Under the pieces are notes generated by a model that saw only the letters and a program-made list of their open reading frames with translations, ran no database searches and was not told the DNA's origin. A stretch of DNA of 64,000 bases, taken from NCBI RefSeq assembly GCF_003254645.1, contig NZ_PNFD01000005.1:1-64000 (forward strand). The letters run 5' to 3'. Position numbers and translations under genes: made by a program. The stretch is from Microbacterium suaedae. Its GTDB lineage: Bacteria > Actinomycetota > Actinomycetes > Actinomycetales > Microbacteriaceae. Below are positions 39,233 through 49,675 of the stretch, piece after piece; within the stretch, counting starts at the first letter, position 1; every line of letters begins with the position of its first letter.

Positions 39233-40111
39233 CTAAGCGAGGGCCACGGTTCCGGAGAAGACGAGCGTCGCGGGACCCGACAGCGCGACGCGCTCGCCGT
39301 CCTCGTCAGAGAACATGCGCACGCCGAGCGTGCCGCCCGGCACCTCGACGCGCCACTCGCTCGGCGCGTTCGCACCCGCCCAGCTGCGCACCGCGAGCGC
39401 CGCCGCGACCGTTCCCGTGCCGCACGAGAGCGTCTCCCCCACGCCGCGTTCGAAGACGCGCATCCGCAGGTGCCCGACGCCCCCGGTCACGAGCGGATCC
39501 TGCGGCACGACAAACTCGACGTTCGCGCCGTGCGCGGGCGCCGGATCGATGACGGGAACGACCCCGAGATCCAGTTCTTCGAGCTCGCCATCGCTCGCGA
39601 GCGCAACGACGACGTGCGGATTGCCGAGGTCGACTCCCATTCCCGGGCGGGCGACATCGAGGCCCTTCGCCCGCACGAGCGGATCCCCGTCCTCGGCGCG
39701 CCAACGCCCGAGATCGACCTCGAAGCCGGCGTCGCTGCGCGTGACGCGCTTGACGCCCCCGCGCGTCCCGATCGGCAGCGCTGCGGCCGGATCGAGCGTC
39801 GCGAGACCCGTGTCCAACACGTAGCGCGCGAAGACCCGCACTCCGTTCCCGCACATCTCGGCGACAGAGCCGTCGGCGTTCCGGTAATCCATGAACCACT
39901 CGGCGTCGGCATCCTCCGCGAGCGCGGAACGACCCTCACCAATCGCGCGCGAACGCACGACCCGCAGCAGGCCGTCGGCACCGATTCCGAAGTGGCGATC
40001 GCAGAGGGCCGCGACCTGCTCCGGCGTGAGATCGAGCTCGCCCTCCGGGTCTGCGACGATCACGAAGTCGTTGCCGGTGCCATGGCCTTTGGTGAAGGGG
40101 ATCTCGGGCAT
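39233..40111 (-). CDS. dapF: diaminopimelate epimerase
   Basis: 292-residue epimerase that turns LL- into meso-diaminopimelate for lysine and cell wall. Both catalytic cysteines are present, in [11 protein letters not shown] and in [10 protein letters not shown]. The start [16 protein letters not shown] is typical. A -10 box TAGACT lies 6 nt before the ATG. Confidence 0.97.
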   Translation of the reverse strand: MPEIPFTKGHGTGNDFVIVADPEGELDLTPEQVAALCDRHFGIGADGLLRVVRSRAIGEGRSALAEDADAEWFMDYRNADGSVAEMCGNGVRVFARYVLDTGLATLDPAAALPIGTRGGVKRVTRSDAGFEVDLGRWRAEDGDPLVRAKGLDVARPGMGVDLGNPHVVVALASDGELEELDLGVVPVIDPAPAHGANVEFVVPQDPLVTGGVGHLRMRVFERGVGETLSCGTGTVAAALAVRSWAGANAPSEWRVEVPGGTLGVRMFSDEDGERVALSGPATLVFSGTVALA

Positions 40112-40117
40112 GCGGCC

Positions 40118-40123
40118 AGTCTA
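40118..40123 (-). promoter_or_regulatory. -10 box of dapF (leaderless)
   Basis: TAGACT on the minus strand, 6 nt before the dapF ATG. Confidence 0.5.
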
Positions 40124-40212
40124 CGGATCTCGTCCTCGAGTATGACGCGCCGCGGCGAGGATCCCCCTCCGCTCCGATGCGCCGGCGCCGGGCCACGCGA
40201 AGGATGGAGGAC

Positions 40213-41133
40213 ATGATCACCGCTGAGAACCTCACCAAGCGCTTCGGCGCACACACGGCCGTCGACGATGTGTCGTTCACCGTCAAGCCCGGTCAGGTGA
40301 CGGGCTTCCTCGGGCCGAACGGCGCCGGCAAGTCGACCACCATGCGCATGATCCTCGGGCTCGACCGACCCACGAGCGGCTCAGCCGCCGTGAACGGGCG
40401 CCCCTTCGCGGAACACACCGACCCGATGCGTCAGGCCGGTGCCCTCCTCGATGCGAAGGCCGTCCATCCGGGGCGCCGCGCCGTCGACCACCTGCGCCTT
40501 CTCGCCGCCACCAACGGGCTGCCCGAACGCCGCGTCGACGAGGTGGTGGAGCTCACGGGCATCGCGTCGGTGCAGCGGCGCCGCATCGGCGGCTTCTCGC
40601 TCGGCATGCACCAGCGCCTCGGCATCGCCGCGACGATGCTGGGCGACCCGCAGGTGCTGATGTTCGACGAACCCGTCAACGGCCTCGACCCCGAGGGCGT
40701 GCACTGGGTGCGCGGTTTCGCCCGGGCACGCGCCGCCGAAGGCCGAACGGTCTTCCTCTCGTCGCACCTCATGAGCGAGATGGCGCAGACCGCCGACCAC
40801 ATCATCGTGCTCGGGCGCGGACGCGTGCTCGCCGACGCCCCGATCAGCGACTTCCTGAAGGCCGCCGAGAACCCCTCGACGCGGGTGCGCGTCTCCGACG
40901 CGACCGTTCTCGCCTCCCTCCTTGCGGCCGACGGCGTGACGATCACGCAGACGTCCTCCGACACGCTCGAGATCGACGGGATCCCCGCGCACCGCATCGC
41001 CCGTACCGCCGCAGTCGAGGGTCTCGAACTGCACGAGCTGACGCCTGTCGCCGCCTCGCTCGAGGAGGCCTACCTCGCCCTCACCGACGACGCCACCGAG
41101 TACCGCAGCGACGCCGCTGCTCTCGCCGCCTGA
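40213..41133 (+). CDS. ABC transporter ATP-binding protein (exporter type)
   Basis: 306 residues. Walker A GPNGAGKST at about 36-44, signature FSLGMHQRLGIA (a degenerate LSGGQ, as in many ABC-2 exporters), Walker B VLMFDEPVNGLDPEG and H-loop FLSSHLMSE are intact. The C-terminal 80 residues are a variable regulatory part. An ATG three codons earlier (40204) is an alternative start. Its partner permease follows after 29 bp, then a two-component system, a layout of drug or antimicrobial-peptide efflux units. Confidence 0.9.
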   Translation: MITAENLTKRFGAHTAVDDVSFTVKPGQVTGFLGPNGAGKSTTMRMILGLDRPTSGSAAVNGRPFAEHTDPMRQAGALLDAKAVHPGRRAVDHLRLLAATNGLPERRVDEVVELTGIASVQRRRIGGFSLGMHQRLGIAATMLGDPQVLMFDEPVNGLDPEGVHWVRGFARARAAEGRTVFLSSHLMSEMAQTADHIIVLGRGRVLADAPISDFLKAAENPSTRVRVSDATVLASLLAADGVTITQTSSDTLEIDGIPAHRIARTAAVEGLELHELTPVAASLEEAYLALTDDATEYRSDAAALAA

Positions 41134-41162
41134 TCTTCCGCCACGAAACGGACACCACAACC

Positions 41163-41999
41163 ATGACCACTGTCACAGCTTCGCCCTCCTCCGCGGTCGC
41201 GGCCCCCGCTCACGTCCGATTCCGCACGCTCGTGCGCGCCGAGTGGATCGCCCTCACGAGCCTGCGCGGCACATACGCCTCGTGGATCATCGGCACGCTC
41301 CTCGTGATCCTGCCCGCCGCAGGAATGGCGGCGATCTTCGGATATGAGTTCCTCCGTTCGGGCAGCGACCCCGCGCTGGCACAGGCGCTCCCGAGTACCT
41401 CGTCGCTCGCGATGAACGGTGCGATCTTCGCCGTCGCCGTCGCGACGATCGTCGGCGCCGCCGCCTATGCGAAGGAGCACTCGACGGGATCCCTGCGCAG
41501 CCAGCTCGCCGCGTCGCCGCGCCGCTTCCCCTTGCTCGCCGCGAAGGCCACCGTCGTCGCCGCGAGCGTCTTCGTCGCCTCCGTCGTCGCGTTCGCCCTC
41601 GCGGTCGCCGCCGCCGCGGCCGTGTCGTCCCTCTTCGGGATCGCGGTCTCGGTCGACGATCCGATCCTCGAGATCGTCGTCCCTCTCCTCGGCGGCGGCC
41701 TCTTCACGGCGAGCGTCGCCGTGTTCGCGATCGGCCTCGCCGCGATCCTGCGCTCCGAGACGTGGGCGGTGACCCTCGCGCTCGTCTTCCTGTTCGTCGT
41801 CCCGATGATCCTCGTGCAGCTGCCGTGGGAGTGGGCGACTCAGATCTCCGATGTTCTTCTCGGAACGACCGGACAGTCGCTCACGATGGTGCGCACGGAG
41901 ATCACGGGCGATCTGCTCGTCGATGCGCTCCTCACTCTTGGCTGGGCGGCCGTCGCGTTCTTCGGCGGTGCGGCCGTCATGTCTCGTCGGGACGCGTAG
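41163..41999 (+). CDS. ABC-2-type transporter permease
   Basis: 278 residues with six membrane segments (about 32-55, 78-105, 125-152, 170-195, 205-222 and 250-270). It would form the membrane part of the exporter with the preceding ATPase. The substrate is unknown. Its TAG stop is also the start of the -10 box of the kinase gene. Confidence 0.9.
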   Translation: MTTVTASPSSAVAAPAHVRFRTLVRAEWIALTSLRGTYASWIIGTLLVILPAAGMAAIFGYEFLRSGSDPALAQALPSTSSLAMNGAIFAVAVATIVGAAAYAKEHSTGSLRSQLAASPRRFPLLAAKATVVAASVFVASVVAFALAVAAAAAVSSLFGIAVSVDDPILEIVVPLLGGGLFTASVAVFAIGLAAILRSETWAVTLALVFLFVVPMILVQLPWEWATQISDVLLGTTGQSLTMVRTEITGDLLVDALLTLGWAAVAFFGGAAVMSRRDA

Positions 42000-42002
42000 A
42001 TT
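41997..42002 (+). promoter_or_regulatory. -10 box of the sensor-kinase gene (leaderless), overlapping the permease stop codon
   Basis: TAGATT ends 8 nt before the ATG at 42011 and starts with the TAG stop of the permease gene. It may give the two-component genes extra transcription apart from the ABC genes. Confidence 0.4.
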
Positions 42003-42010
42003 CGCCTTCG

Positions 42011-43285
42011 ATGACCCCGTCGAGACCCGCATCGCCCGACCCCGTCGCGGGGCCGGGCGATGCGGCGTCTCTCGAACTGCCGAAGCCGCCAGGGGTGCTC
42101 CGCAGCTGGATCGACGGGCATCCCCGCACGGTCGACGCGCTCATCGCCTTTCTCGCCGTCATCGCGCCGCACGTGCTCGCCACGATCGCGCTCGCCCCCA
42201 CGGCGACATCCGCGGCGTGGACCATCGCCGTGTCCGCCGTCGCGATCGCCGTGCTGACGCCAGGCGTGATGCTGCGCCGTCGCTGGCCGTTCCTTCTCCT
42301 CGTCCTCTCGCTGCTCATCTCCACGCTGGCACCGGGGAACGCGGGCGACGCGAGCGGTGCCGCGACCTGGGTGGCCCTGTATTCGCTCGGCGTCTTCGCC
42401 AACGTGCGGCGCGCGTGGATCGGATTCTGCATCGCCGCCGCGACGACCTTCGTCGAGCTGCAGTTCACCCCCGACCGCATGCAGGGACCGTGGTGGGTCA
42501 TTCTCCTCGCGGATCTGTTCCAGGTCGGCGCCGCCTTCCTCATCCCGACCCTCGTCGGACTCTGGATCGGCGGGCGCCGCCGATACGAGGCTGCGCTCAT
42601 TGCGCGCGCCGAGGACCTCGCCCGCGAGCGGGACCAGCAAGCGCGGCTCGCCGTCTCGGAGGAGCGCACGCGCATCGCGCGCGAGATGCACGACATCGTC
42701 TCGCACAGCCTCACCGTCATGATCACCCTGTCGGAGGGCGCCGCCGCGCAGGCCGACGTGGGCTCGGATCGGGCCGCGGCGGCGATGCGTCGCGTCGCCG
42801 ACACCGGGCGCGACTCGCTCGCCGAGATGCGCCGCCTCCTCGGGGTGCTGCGCACCTCCGAAGCTCCTGCAGAGCTCGCGCCTCAGCCCGGCGCCGACTC
42901 CATCGCGATGCTCATAGCGCAGTTCCGCGATGCCGGCATGCCCGTCACCTGGCGTCACGAAGGCCAGCCATTGCCTTCGGGCGGCGTCTCCCTCACTGCC
43001 TATCGCATCGTGCAGGAGTCGCTCACCAACGTGCTCCGGCATGCGCCCGGTGCTCGCACCGTCTCCGCGAGCATCCGGCACGAAGGCGGCCGCGTCACGA
43101 TCACGGTCGACAACGACCTCACGCGCGACCCTGTGCCATCCGACGGCGCGGGCCGCGGACTCGTCGGCATGCGCGAGCGCGCCACACTCCACGGCGGCGT
43201 GCTCGAGGCCGGACCGCGCCCCGATGGACGATGGCGCGTGCACGCGACGCTCCTCACGGAACACTCCCGAAAGGCACCGGAATGA
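42011..43285 (+). CDS. sensor histidine kinase (HisKA_3 type)
   Basis: 424 residues. After a short N-terminus come five or six membrane segments (about 35-190), a coiled linker, and the dimerisation helix EERTRIAREMHDIVSHS with the phospho-accepting His. The C-terminal ATPase domain has the N-box-like YRIVQESLTNVLRHA and GRGLVGMRER. There is no large extracellular sensor domain, so it may sense in the membrane or through the neighbouring exporter, as LiaS/VraS-type kinases do. It is followed by its regulator with an ATGA overlap. Confidence 0.93.
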   Translation: MTPSRPASPDPVAGPGDAASLELPKPPGVLRSWIDGHPRTVDALIAFLAVIAPHVLATIALAPTATSAAWTIAVSAVAIAVLTPGVMLRRRWPFLLLVLSLLISTLAPGNAGDASGAATWVALYSLGVFANVRRAWIGFCIAAATTFVELQFTPDRMQGPWWVILLADLFQVGAAFLIPTLVGLWIGGRRRYEAALIARAEDLARERDQQARLAVSEERTRIAREMHDIVSHSLTVMITLSEGAAAQADVGSDRAAAAMRRVADTGRDSLAEMRRLLGVLRTSEAPAELAPQPGADSIAMLIAQFRDAGMPVTWRHEGQPLPSGGVSLTAYRIVQESLTNVLRHAPGARTVSASIRHEGGRVTITVDNDLTRDPVPSDGAGRGLVGMRERATLHGGVLEAGPRPDGRWRVHATLLTEHSRKAPE

Positions 43286-43938
43286 CCACCGAGAAGATTC
43301 GCGTCGCGATCGTCGACGATCAGGAGCTCGTGCGGATGGGACTGCGCATGATGCTCGATCCGCTCCCGGACATCACGGTCGTCGCGGAAGCCTCCGACGG
43401 GCACGAGGCCGTCGGCCTCACGCCAGACGACATCGACGTCTTCCTCATGGACGTGCGGATGCCAGGCCTCGACGGCATCGCCGCGACGGAGCGCATCACA
43501 GCGAACGACCCGGCGCCGCGCGTGCTCGTGCTGACGACGTTCGACCTCGACGAGTACGCGTTCGCGGCCCTCCGCGCCGGCGCGAGTGGCTTCCTCCTCA
43601 AGGACACGCGCCCGGAAGACCTGTTCGGCGCGATCCGCTCGGTGCACGCCGGCGACGCGGCTCTCGCGCCCCGCGTGACGGCGCGGATGATCGAACAATT
43701 CATCGACGCCCCCGCCCCACGGGACGACGACGATCCCCTGCTCGCCACGCTCACTCCCCGAGAGCGGGAGATCCTCGTCGCAATCGGCGAGGGCCTGACG
43801 AACGACGAGCTCGCCGAGCGGTTCTTCCTCTCGATCTCGACCGTCAAGACCCACATCGGCCGCCTGCTGCAGAAGCTCGGTGCCCGCGACCGCGTACAGC
43901 TCGTCATCCACGCCTACGAGTGGGGGCTCGTCGGCTGA
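43282..43938 (+). CDS. NarL/LuxR-family response regulator
   Basis: 218 residues. Receiver domain (about 6-122) with the acidic pair in IVDDQE, the phospho-acceptor Asp in FLMDVRMPG and Lys in LLKDTRPED; C-terminal LuxR helix-turn-helix (about 155-210, LTPREREILVAIGEGL, then ISTVKTHIGRLLQKL). Partner of the preceding kinase; the likely target is the ABC exporter operon. Confidence 0.95.
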   Translation: MTTEKIRVAIVDDQELVRMGLRMMLDPLPDITVVAEASDGHEAVGLTPDDIDVFLMDVRMPGLDGIAATERITANDPAPRVLVLTTFDLDEYAFAALRAGASGFLLKDTRPEDLFGAIRSVHAGDAALAPRVTARMIEQFIDAPAPRDDDDPLLATLTPREREILVAIGEGLTNDELAERFFLSISTVKTHIGRLLQKLGARDRVQLVIHAYEWGLVG

Positions 43939-43942
43939 CGGC

Positions 43943-44857
43943 TCACGCGTCGATCCAGCGCACCCCTGCATATCGCCGGAACCAGCCGACCTGACGGCGG
44001 GCGTAGCGGCGCGTGAGGGCCTGCGTCTCGGCGATCGCCTCGGCTTCGCTCTTCTCCCCCTTCAGCTGCGCCAGCGCCTGCGCATAGCCGATGGCGCGGC
44101 TCGCCGTCCGGCCGCGCTCGAGGCCGCGCTCGCGCAGCGCCGCCGTCTCGTCGAGCATGCCCCCTGCCCACATGCGCTCGACACGGCGGTCCAGACGCTC
44201 GACGAGGGTCGCGCGCTCCATGCGGAGACCGATGAACGTCGTCGCATCCCGCCAGAGCCGGGGTTCGTCGGGCAGAGCCGCGCCGTGCCCCGCGTCTCCC
44301 TGCCCCAGAACCTCGAGAGCGCGCACGATGCGACGGCCGTTGCGGGGATCGATGCGCTCGGACGTCGCAGGATCCCGGCGCCGCAGCTCGTCATAGAGTG
44401 CACCCGCACCGTCCGTCTCCAGCCGCCTCTCGAGATCCGCGCGCAGAGCCTCGTCTCGGGGAGGGAAGCGGAAGTCGAAGACGGTGCTCGACACATACAG
44501 CCCCGAGCCGCCGACGAGGATCGCGTGCCGGCCGCGCTCCAGGATCCCGTCGATCGCGTGACGCGCCTCGCTCTGATACGCCGCGACCGCGGCGTCGTCG
44601 GTCACGTCGAGCACGTCGAGGAGGTGGTGCGGGATGCCGCGGCGCTCCTCGACAGGGAGCTTCGCCGTGCCGATGTCCATGCCGCGGTACAGCTGCATCG
44701 CGTCGGCGTTCACGACCTCAGCGGGCTCGCCGCGTGCCGCGAGCGCCTCAGAGAGGTCGAGCGCGATGTCGCTCTTGCCCGTGCCCGTCGCCCCGACGAC
44801 GGCCCACAGCCGCGGCCCGTCAGCGCCCGCCGCGAGCTCGGGCGGGAGGAGCGTCAC
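43943..44857 (-). CDS. miaA: tRNA dimethylallyltransferase
   Basis: 304 residues. Adds the isopentenyl group to A37 of tRNAs that read U-starting codons. P-loop GATGTGKSD at about 22-30, then [18 protein letters not shown], the catalytic DIGTAK motif. The ATG at 44857 overlaps the miaB stop (ATGA); both act in sequence on the same base. Confidence 0.96.
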   Translation of the reverse strand: MTLLPPELAAGADGPRLWAVVGATGTGKSDIALDLSEALAARGEPAEVVNADAMQLYRGMDIGTAKLPVEERRGIPHHLLDVLDVTDDAAVAAYQSEARHAIDGILERGRHAILVGGSGLYVSSTVFDFRFPPRDEALRADLERRLETDGAGALYDELRRRDPATSERIDPRNGRRIVRALEVLGQGDAGHGAALPDEPRLWRDATTFIGLRMERATLVERLDRRVERMWAGGMLDETAALRERGLERGRTASRAIGYAQALAQLKGEKSEAEAIAETQALTRRYARRQVGWFRRYAGVRWIDA

Positions 44858-46404
44858 GCCCCGGCGCGGATCGTCGGCAATCCGAGCGTCACGGCGCCTC
44901 CCGCGGCCTGGCCGTCCGCGGACGGCACGGCGCAGGAATCGGCCTGCGCGCGATCGTAGGCGTCGCCCGCTCGTGTGCGACGGATCCGCAGCGGCGCCCC
45001 GTCGGCGCTGTCGGCGAGAAGGTGCGACGGCGCCGCATGCGTGACCGTCACCGTGACGACGTCGCCCGGTCGAGGCAGATCGGATCCGTCCGGCACCTCG
45101 AAATGCACGAGTCGGTTGTCCTCGGCGCGCCCCGTAAGTCGATGGGTCGCAGCGTCCTTCTTGCCCTCTCCCGTCGAGACGAGCACATCGAGCGAACGCC
45201 CGAGCTGCTTCTGGTTCTCTTCGAGCGTGATGCGCTGCTGAAGGGCGATGAGCCGGTCGTAGCGCTCCTGCACGACCTGCTTCGGCACCTGATTCGGCAT
45301 CGTGGCCGCCGGCGTCCCCTCACGGATCGAGTACTGGAACGTGAACGCGCTCGAGAAACGGGCCTGCTCGACGACGCGCATCGTGTCCTCGAAGTCCTCG
45401 TCGGTCTCGCCAGGGAAGCCGACGATGATGTCGGTCGTGATCGAGGCGTGGGGAATCCGCTCGCGCACGCGGTCGAGGATCCCGAGGAACTTCTTCGAAC
45501 GGTAGGAGCGACGCATATCCCTGAGGACCTTATCGCTGCCGGACTGCAGGGGCATGTGCAGCTGCGGCATCACATTGGGCGTCTCGGCCATCGCGTCGAT
45601 CACGTCGTCAGTGAATGCAGCGGGGTGCGGGCTCGTGAAGCGCACGCGCTCGAGCCCCTCGATGTCACCGCAGGCGCGCAGCAGCTTGCTGAACGCCTGG
45701 CGGTCGCCGAACTCCACACCGTAGGTGTTGACGTTCTGACCGAGGAGCGTGACCTCGATCGCGCCGTCATCGGTGAGGAGCTTGATCTCCTCGAGGATGT
45801 CGCCCGGCCGACGGTCCTTCTCTTTCCCGCGCAGGCTCGGCACGATGCAGAAGGTGCACGTGTTGTTGCATCCGACCGAGATCGACACCCAACCCGAGTA
45901 GTGCGAGTCGCGCTTCGTCGGCAGCGTCGAGGGGAACACCTCGAGCGACTCGAGGATCTCGAGCTCGGCCTCGTCGTTGTGCCGCGACCGCTCGAGCAAC
46001 TGCGGCAACGAGCCCATGTTGTGGGTGCCGAAGACGACGTCGACCCACGGCGCCTTCTCTACGACGGCATCCTTGTCCATCTGAGCGAGGCAGCCGCCGA
46101 CGGCGATCTGCATGCCGTCGTGCTCGGCCTTCTTCGACTTAAGGTGCCCGAGCGTGCCGTAGAGCTTGCCTGCCGCGTTCTCGCGCACGGCGCACGTGTT
46201 GATGATCACGACATCGGCGTCCTCGCCCTCAGCGGCGGGCACGTATCCAGCGCTCTCAAGGGATCCCGACAACCGTTCGGAGTCGTGCACGTTCATCTGA
46301 CAACCGAACGTGCGCACCTCGTAGGAACGGGCGCGACCTGTGGCGTCGACAGCGGCCGTGGAGGGCTCGATGAGCGTCGGGGTGCTGGAGGGCGTCGTCA
46401 TCAC
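44854..46404 (-). CDS. miaB: tRNA-2-methylthio-N6-dimethylallyladenosine synthase
   Basis: 516-residue radical SAM methylthiotransferase. The N-terminal UPF0004 domain carries three cluster-binding cysteines (about 35-120), the radical SAM motif is CNNTCTFC, and a TRAM domain is at the C-terminus, followed by an Ala-rich tail of about 70 residues that is not part of the usual family. GTG at 46404 is preferred over the ATG one codon later because TAGAAT ends 7 nt before it. Confidence 0.96.
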   Translation of the reverse strand: MMTTPSSTPTLIEPSTAAVDATGRARSYEVRTFGCQMNVHDSERLSGSLESAGYVPAAEGEDADVVIINTCAVRENAAGKLYGTLGHLKSKKAEHDGMQIAVGGCLAQMDKDAVVEKAPWVDVVFGTHNMGSLPQLLERSRHNDEAELEILESLEVFPSTLPTKRDSHYSGWVSISVGCNNTCTFCIVPSLRGKEKDRRPGDILEEIKLLTDDGAIEVTLLGQNVNTYGVEFGDRQAFSKLLRACGDIEGLERVRFTSPHPAAFTDDVIDAMAETPNVMPQLHMPLQSGSDKVLRDMRRSYRSKKFLGILDRVRERIPHASITTDIIVGFPGETDEDFEDTMRVVEQARFSSAFTFQYSIREGTPAATMPNQVPKQVVQERYDRLIALQQRITLEENQKQLGRSLDVLVSTGEGKKDAATHRLTGRAEDNRLVHFEVPDGSDLPRPGDVVTVTVTHAAPSHLLADSADGAPLRIRRTRAGDAYDRAQADSCAVPSADGQAAGGAVTLGLPTIRAGA

Positions 46405-46411
46405 GCCCTCG

Positions 46412-46417
46412 ATTCTA
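46412..46417 (-). promoter_or_regulatory. -10 box of miaB (leaderless)
   Basis: TAGAAT on the minus strand, 7 nt before the GTG start. Confidence 0.5.
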
Positions 46418-46451
46418 CTTTCCCCTCCGCGTACGGGGGTGTGAGGAGCCT

Positions 46452-47150
46452 CTATCGGAAGCGCACACCGCCTCCCCTCGCTTCGTCAAGCGCCTGGTTC
46501 GCGACGGTCATGGCAAGGGATCCGCCGAAGCCCCGACGCGAGAGCTGCCCCACGAGGCGACGCAGAGCCGTGTCATGGTCGTGCCGCACGAGCGATGGCG
46601 CCTTGCCGCGCGCGAACTCAAGCGCCCGTTCGTGATCGTCGTCGGGGAGTTCGGCGAGGGCCACGTCGATCGACTCTCGTGAAACGCCGCGCTTCGACAG
46701 GCTCTGCGCGATCGCTCGGCGCCCTTGATTCTTGCGTGTGAGCGCGGCATGCACGAGCTGTTCGGCGAGTCGGTCGTCGTCGAGGGCTCCGATGCGCGTG
46801 AGCCGGTCGACGATGTCGTCGACGTCGTGCGGTTCCACATCTTCGCGGCGCAACCGGTCGCGTGCCTCACGCTCCGACAGAGATCGTGAGGCGAGAGCTC
46901 GCGTCAACCGGGCCTCGGCGCGCTCGGCCGCATCGTCGCGTTCTCCCCCGTCTTCCCCCGGCGAATCGACGGACTCCACGGGAGCGCTGTCCGCGCTCCG
47001 CCACGTCGTGTGCCAACGTTCCGCGTCATCGACGGCGCCCATGGACGCATCGCGCGCAACAGGGGTCTCGGGTGCCGCTCCACCGAAGAGCGGCACCACG
47101 GGGGCGAGCCTCTCGCCCCCGTGATCCTGCCCGGCCATGTCGGAGCTCAC
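46452..47150 (-). CDS. recX: RecX, regulator of RecA
   Basis: 232 residues. The C-terminal 150 residues form the three-helix RecX repeats ([18 protein letters not shown], then [24 protein letters not shown] and [16 protein letters not shown]). The N-terminal 70 residues are acidic and poorly conserved. GTG at 47150 overlaps the recA stop (GTGA). RecX blocks RecA filament growth. Confidence 0.92.
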   Translation of the reverse strand: MSSDMAGQDHGGERLAPVVPLFGGAAPETPVARDASMGAVDDAERWHTTWRSADSAPVESVDSPGEDGGERDDAAERAEARLTRALASRSLSEREARDRLRREDVEPHDVDDIVDRLTRIGALDDDRLAEQLVHAALTRKNQGRRAIAQSLSKRGVSRESIDVALAELPDDDHERALEFARGKAPSLVRHDHDTALRRLVGQLSRRGFGGSLAMTVANQALDEARGGGVRFR

Positions 47151-48208
47151 GCCGTGCGGCGCGCCGCGATGTCGTCGACGGGCGCCTCTTCCTGTTCGGC
47201 GGCCGCCGGGTCGGCGAGGAGCCCGAGCTTGACCTTGATCTTGTTCTCGATCTCGAGCGCGACATCGGTGTGCTCGATGAGGAACCGACGCGCGTTCTCC
47301 TTGCCCTGTCCGAGCTGATCGCCGTCGTAGGTGTACCACGACCCCGACTTCTTGACGATGCCGTGCTCGACGCCGAAGTCGATCAACGACCCCTCGCGCG
47401 AGATGCCGGTTCCGTAGAGAATGTCGAACTCGGCCTGCTTGAACGGCGGAGCCATCTTGTTCTTGACAACCTTGACGCGTGTGCGGTTGCCGACGGCCTC
47501 CGCGCCATCCTTCATCGTCTCGATGCGACGGATGTCCAGCCGCACCGAGGCGTAGAACTTCAGCGCCTTGCCGCCCGCAGTCGTCTCGGGAGAACCGAAG
47601 AACACGCCGACCTTCTCGCGCAGCTGGTTGATGAAGATCGCCGTCGTCTTGGTCTGGTTGAGACCGCCGGTGATCTTGCGAAGAGCCTGCGACATGAGGC
47701 GCGCCTGCAGACCCACATGCGAATCGCCCATCTCGCCCTCGATCTCGGCGCGGGGAACGAGCGCCGCGACCGAGTCGATGACGACGAGGTCGATGGCCCC
47801 GGACCGGATGAGCATGTCGGCGATCTCGAGTGCCTGCTCTCCCGTGTCGGGCTGGGAGACGAGCAGCGAATCGATGTCGACACCGAGCTTCCTCGCGTAC
47901 TCGGGGTCGAGTGCGTGCTCTGCATCGACGAACGCCGCGATCCCGCCTGCGGCCTGCGCATTCGCAATCGCGTGGAGGGTGAGCGTCGTCTTACCCGAGG
48001 ATTCGGGACCGTAGATCTCGACGACGCGCCCCCGGGGAAGGCCGCCGACTCCGAGAGCGACGTCAAGGGCGATGGAGCCCGTGGGGATGACCTCGACCGG
48101 CGCCCGCTCTTCGCCCCCGAGGCGCATGACCGTGCCCTTGCCGAACTGCCGATCGATCTGCGCGAGTGCCGTCTCGAGGACCTTCTCGCGGTCTGCCGCT
48201 GCTGCCAT
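47147..48208 (-). CDS. recA: recombinase RecA
   Basis: 353 residues. Walker [10 protein letters not shown] at about 67-75, the L1 and L2 loops, and the MRALRK-like MSQALRK motif are intact. The ATG at 48208 has an AAGGAG SD site. No intein. Transcription likely starts near 48390, giving a leader of about 180 nt under LexA control. Confidence 0.98.
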   Translation of the reverse strand: MAAAADREKVLETALAQIDRQFGKGTVMRLGGEERAPVEVIPTGSIALDVALGVGGLPRGRVVEIYGPESSGKTTLTLHAIANAQAAGGIAAFVDAEHALDPEYARKLGVDIDSLLVSQPDTGEQALEIADMLIRSGAIDLVVIDSVAALVPRAEIEGEMGDSHVGLQARLMSQALRKITGGLNQTKTTAIFINQLREKVGVFFGSPETTAGGKALKFYASVRLDIRRIETMKDGAEAVGNRTRVKVVKNKMAPPFKQAEFDILYGTGISREGSLIDFGVEHGIVKKSGSWYTYDGDQLGQGKENARRFLIEHTDVALEIENKIKVKLGLLADPAAAEQEEAPVDDIAARRTA

Positions 48209-48395
48209 GATTGAGCTCCTTCGTCTGCTCGTGTACCGCCGCCCATAGGCTGTCGTGACCCGCCTCCGGTGGGCGGATTCTTCGACAGGGCGCGTGGCGT
48301 CTGCCGCCGCTCGCCACGTTACGGAGAACCACTGACAAACGAAGCCGGATGCCCCCGCAATGTGGAGAACTCGTGCGAGATCCACGTTGTGCACG

Positions 48396-48423
48396 ACACT
48401 ACGCGCGATAGAACGGATCTTCG
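48396..48423 (-). promoter_or_regulatory. recA SOS promoter
   Basis: On the minus strand, a LexA-box-like CGAAGATCCGTTCT (48410-48423; eight of ten fixed positions of CGAACnnnnGTTCG) overlaps the -35 region of a promoter whose -10 is TAGTGT (48396-48401). The rest of the 264-bp gap 48209-48472 holds only the leader. Confidence 0.6.
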
Positions 48424-48472
48424 AACGCGACGCGCCGTGTCGCCGTCGAGATTCGAACGCGCTCCGACGGCC

Positions 48473-48694
48473 TCAGTCGCGCTGCGGCTCGCGCAGGCCC
48501 GCGCCATAGCGCGCTGAGGCCGGGAGCTCGGTTTCATCGCAGAGCGCACGCCAGATGTCTCGCGGCGAGACACCCGCGTCGAGCGCATCGGATGTCGTGC
48601 GGTCGATCGCAGGAAGCACGAGGTCGTGCATGATCCAGTTTGCGCGCACACCGAAATGATCGTCGATCGCGCGCAACAGCTCGCTGCGCCTCAT
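48473..48694 (-). CDS. DUF3046 family protein
   Basis: 73-residue small protein MRRSELLRAIDDHFG..., a conserved actinobacterial family of unknown function that always sits just upstream of recA. The ATG at 48694 gives the family length. Likely transcribed with clgR, 10 bp upstream. Confidence 0.88.
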   Translation of the reverse strand: MRRSELLRAIDDHFGVRANWIMHDLVLPAIDRTTSDALDAGVSPRDIWRALCDETELPASARYGAGLREPQRD

Positions 48695-48704
48695 GCGGCG
48701 TCGC

Positions 48705-49016
48705 TCACTGCAGGGACAGCTCGGGCTCGACCTCGGCGACCAGGTCGTCGGGAACGACGTCCGGGAAAGCATCGTCGATGCCCTCGAGAACCGCGAGACG
48801 ATCGCCCACACGGCGCATCACCGCGGAGATCGGCACCTCGAGCGCCTCGGTGACGGAGGCGAGGATTTCGCTCGATACCTCTTTCTGGCCCCGCTCGACC
48901 TCGCTGAGATAGCCGAGCGCCACACTCGCCTTGCTGGCGACCTGGCGCAGCGTCTGTCCTCGCTGCAGTCGGAAATCGCGAAGCACGTCGCCGATCTCTT
49001 GACGTACCAGGATCAT
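48705..49016 (-). CDS. clgR: XRE-family regulator, ClgR type
   Basis: 103 residues with a helix-turn-helix at about 12-65 (LRQVASKASVALGYLSEVERGQKEVSSEIL). ClgR activates clp protease and stress genes in actinobacteria; the C-terminal tail, ending in hydrophobic and acidic residues, fits a protease-recognition tail. Context pgsA-cinA-clgR-recA is the standard one. SD GAGGGAGGG. Confidence 0.9.
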   Translation of the reverse strand: MILVRQEIGDVLRDFRLQRGQTLRQVASKASVALGYLSEVERGQKEVSSEILASVTEALEVPISAVMRRVGDRLAVLEGIDDAFPDVVPDDLVAEVEPELSLQ

Positions 49017-49165
49017 GGCGGCCCTCCCTCGTCTCTCGCGTTCCTCAAAGCTCGGTGCGGATTCGGCATCCGCACATCCTGTTCACACCAGGCTACTGCC
49101 CGAAGGCGGTCCCGCGGTGGGAATCAGGGAATGATGACATCGGTGAAACACCTCTCCCAGCTTCG

Positions 49166-49675
49166 CTATTCCCCGCTCGCCTCGCGCGATCCCCGAAGCA
49201 CCGCCAGCGCCAGGTCGAGCACGGCACCCACGGCAGCACCTCGGATCGCGCCACGATCCCCCTCGAAGACCGCCGTCTCGACGCGATCCGCGTCCGGTGT
49301 CGAGACCGCCACGCAGACCGTCCCGACGGCCGCGCCTCCCTGCGGATCGGGCCCCGCAACGCCCGTGGTCGCGAGCCCGACATCGGCGGCCGAACCGTCC
49401 ACCGCGAGCGCGCGGCGTACGCCTCGCGCCATCTGCAGCGCGACATCGGGATCGACGGGCCCCCGCTCAGCGAGGACCTCCGTGTCGACTCCGAGCAGTG
49501 TGTGCTTCACGCGCGTGTCATACGCGACGATCCCTCCGCGCATGTGCGCGGATGCGCCCGGTACGTCGACGATCGAGGCCGCGACGAGCCCTCCGGTCAA
49601 CGACTCGGCCGCACCCACCGACCATCCGCGTCGCTCCAGCTCCGAGAGCAGCTCGTCCGCGCGCGATGCAGTCAC
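49166..49675 (-). CDS. cinA: CinA-family protein (nicotinamide-nucleotide amidohydrolase)
   Basis: 169 residues; only the C-terminal CinA/PncC domain, with AAESLTGGLVAA near the N-terminus and TGVAGPDPQGG. This domain deamidates NMN for NAD salvage. GTG at 49675 overlaps the pgsA stop (GTGA). Confidence 0.92.
   Translation of the reverse strand: MTASRADELLSELERRGWSVGAAESLTGGLVAASIVDVPGASAHMRGGIVAYDTRVKHTLLGVDTEVLAERGPVDPDVALQMARGVRRALAVDGSAADVGLATTGVAGPDPQGGAAVGTVCVAVSTPDADRVETAVFEGDRGAIRGAAVGAVLDLALAVLRGSREASGE

Noticed and set aside
44398..46635. 745-residue frame on the plus strand across miaA and miaB
   Set aside because: Antisense of two well-defined genes, no motif.
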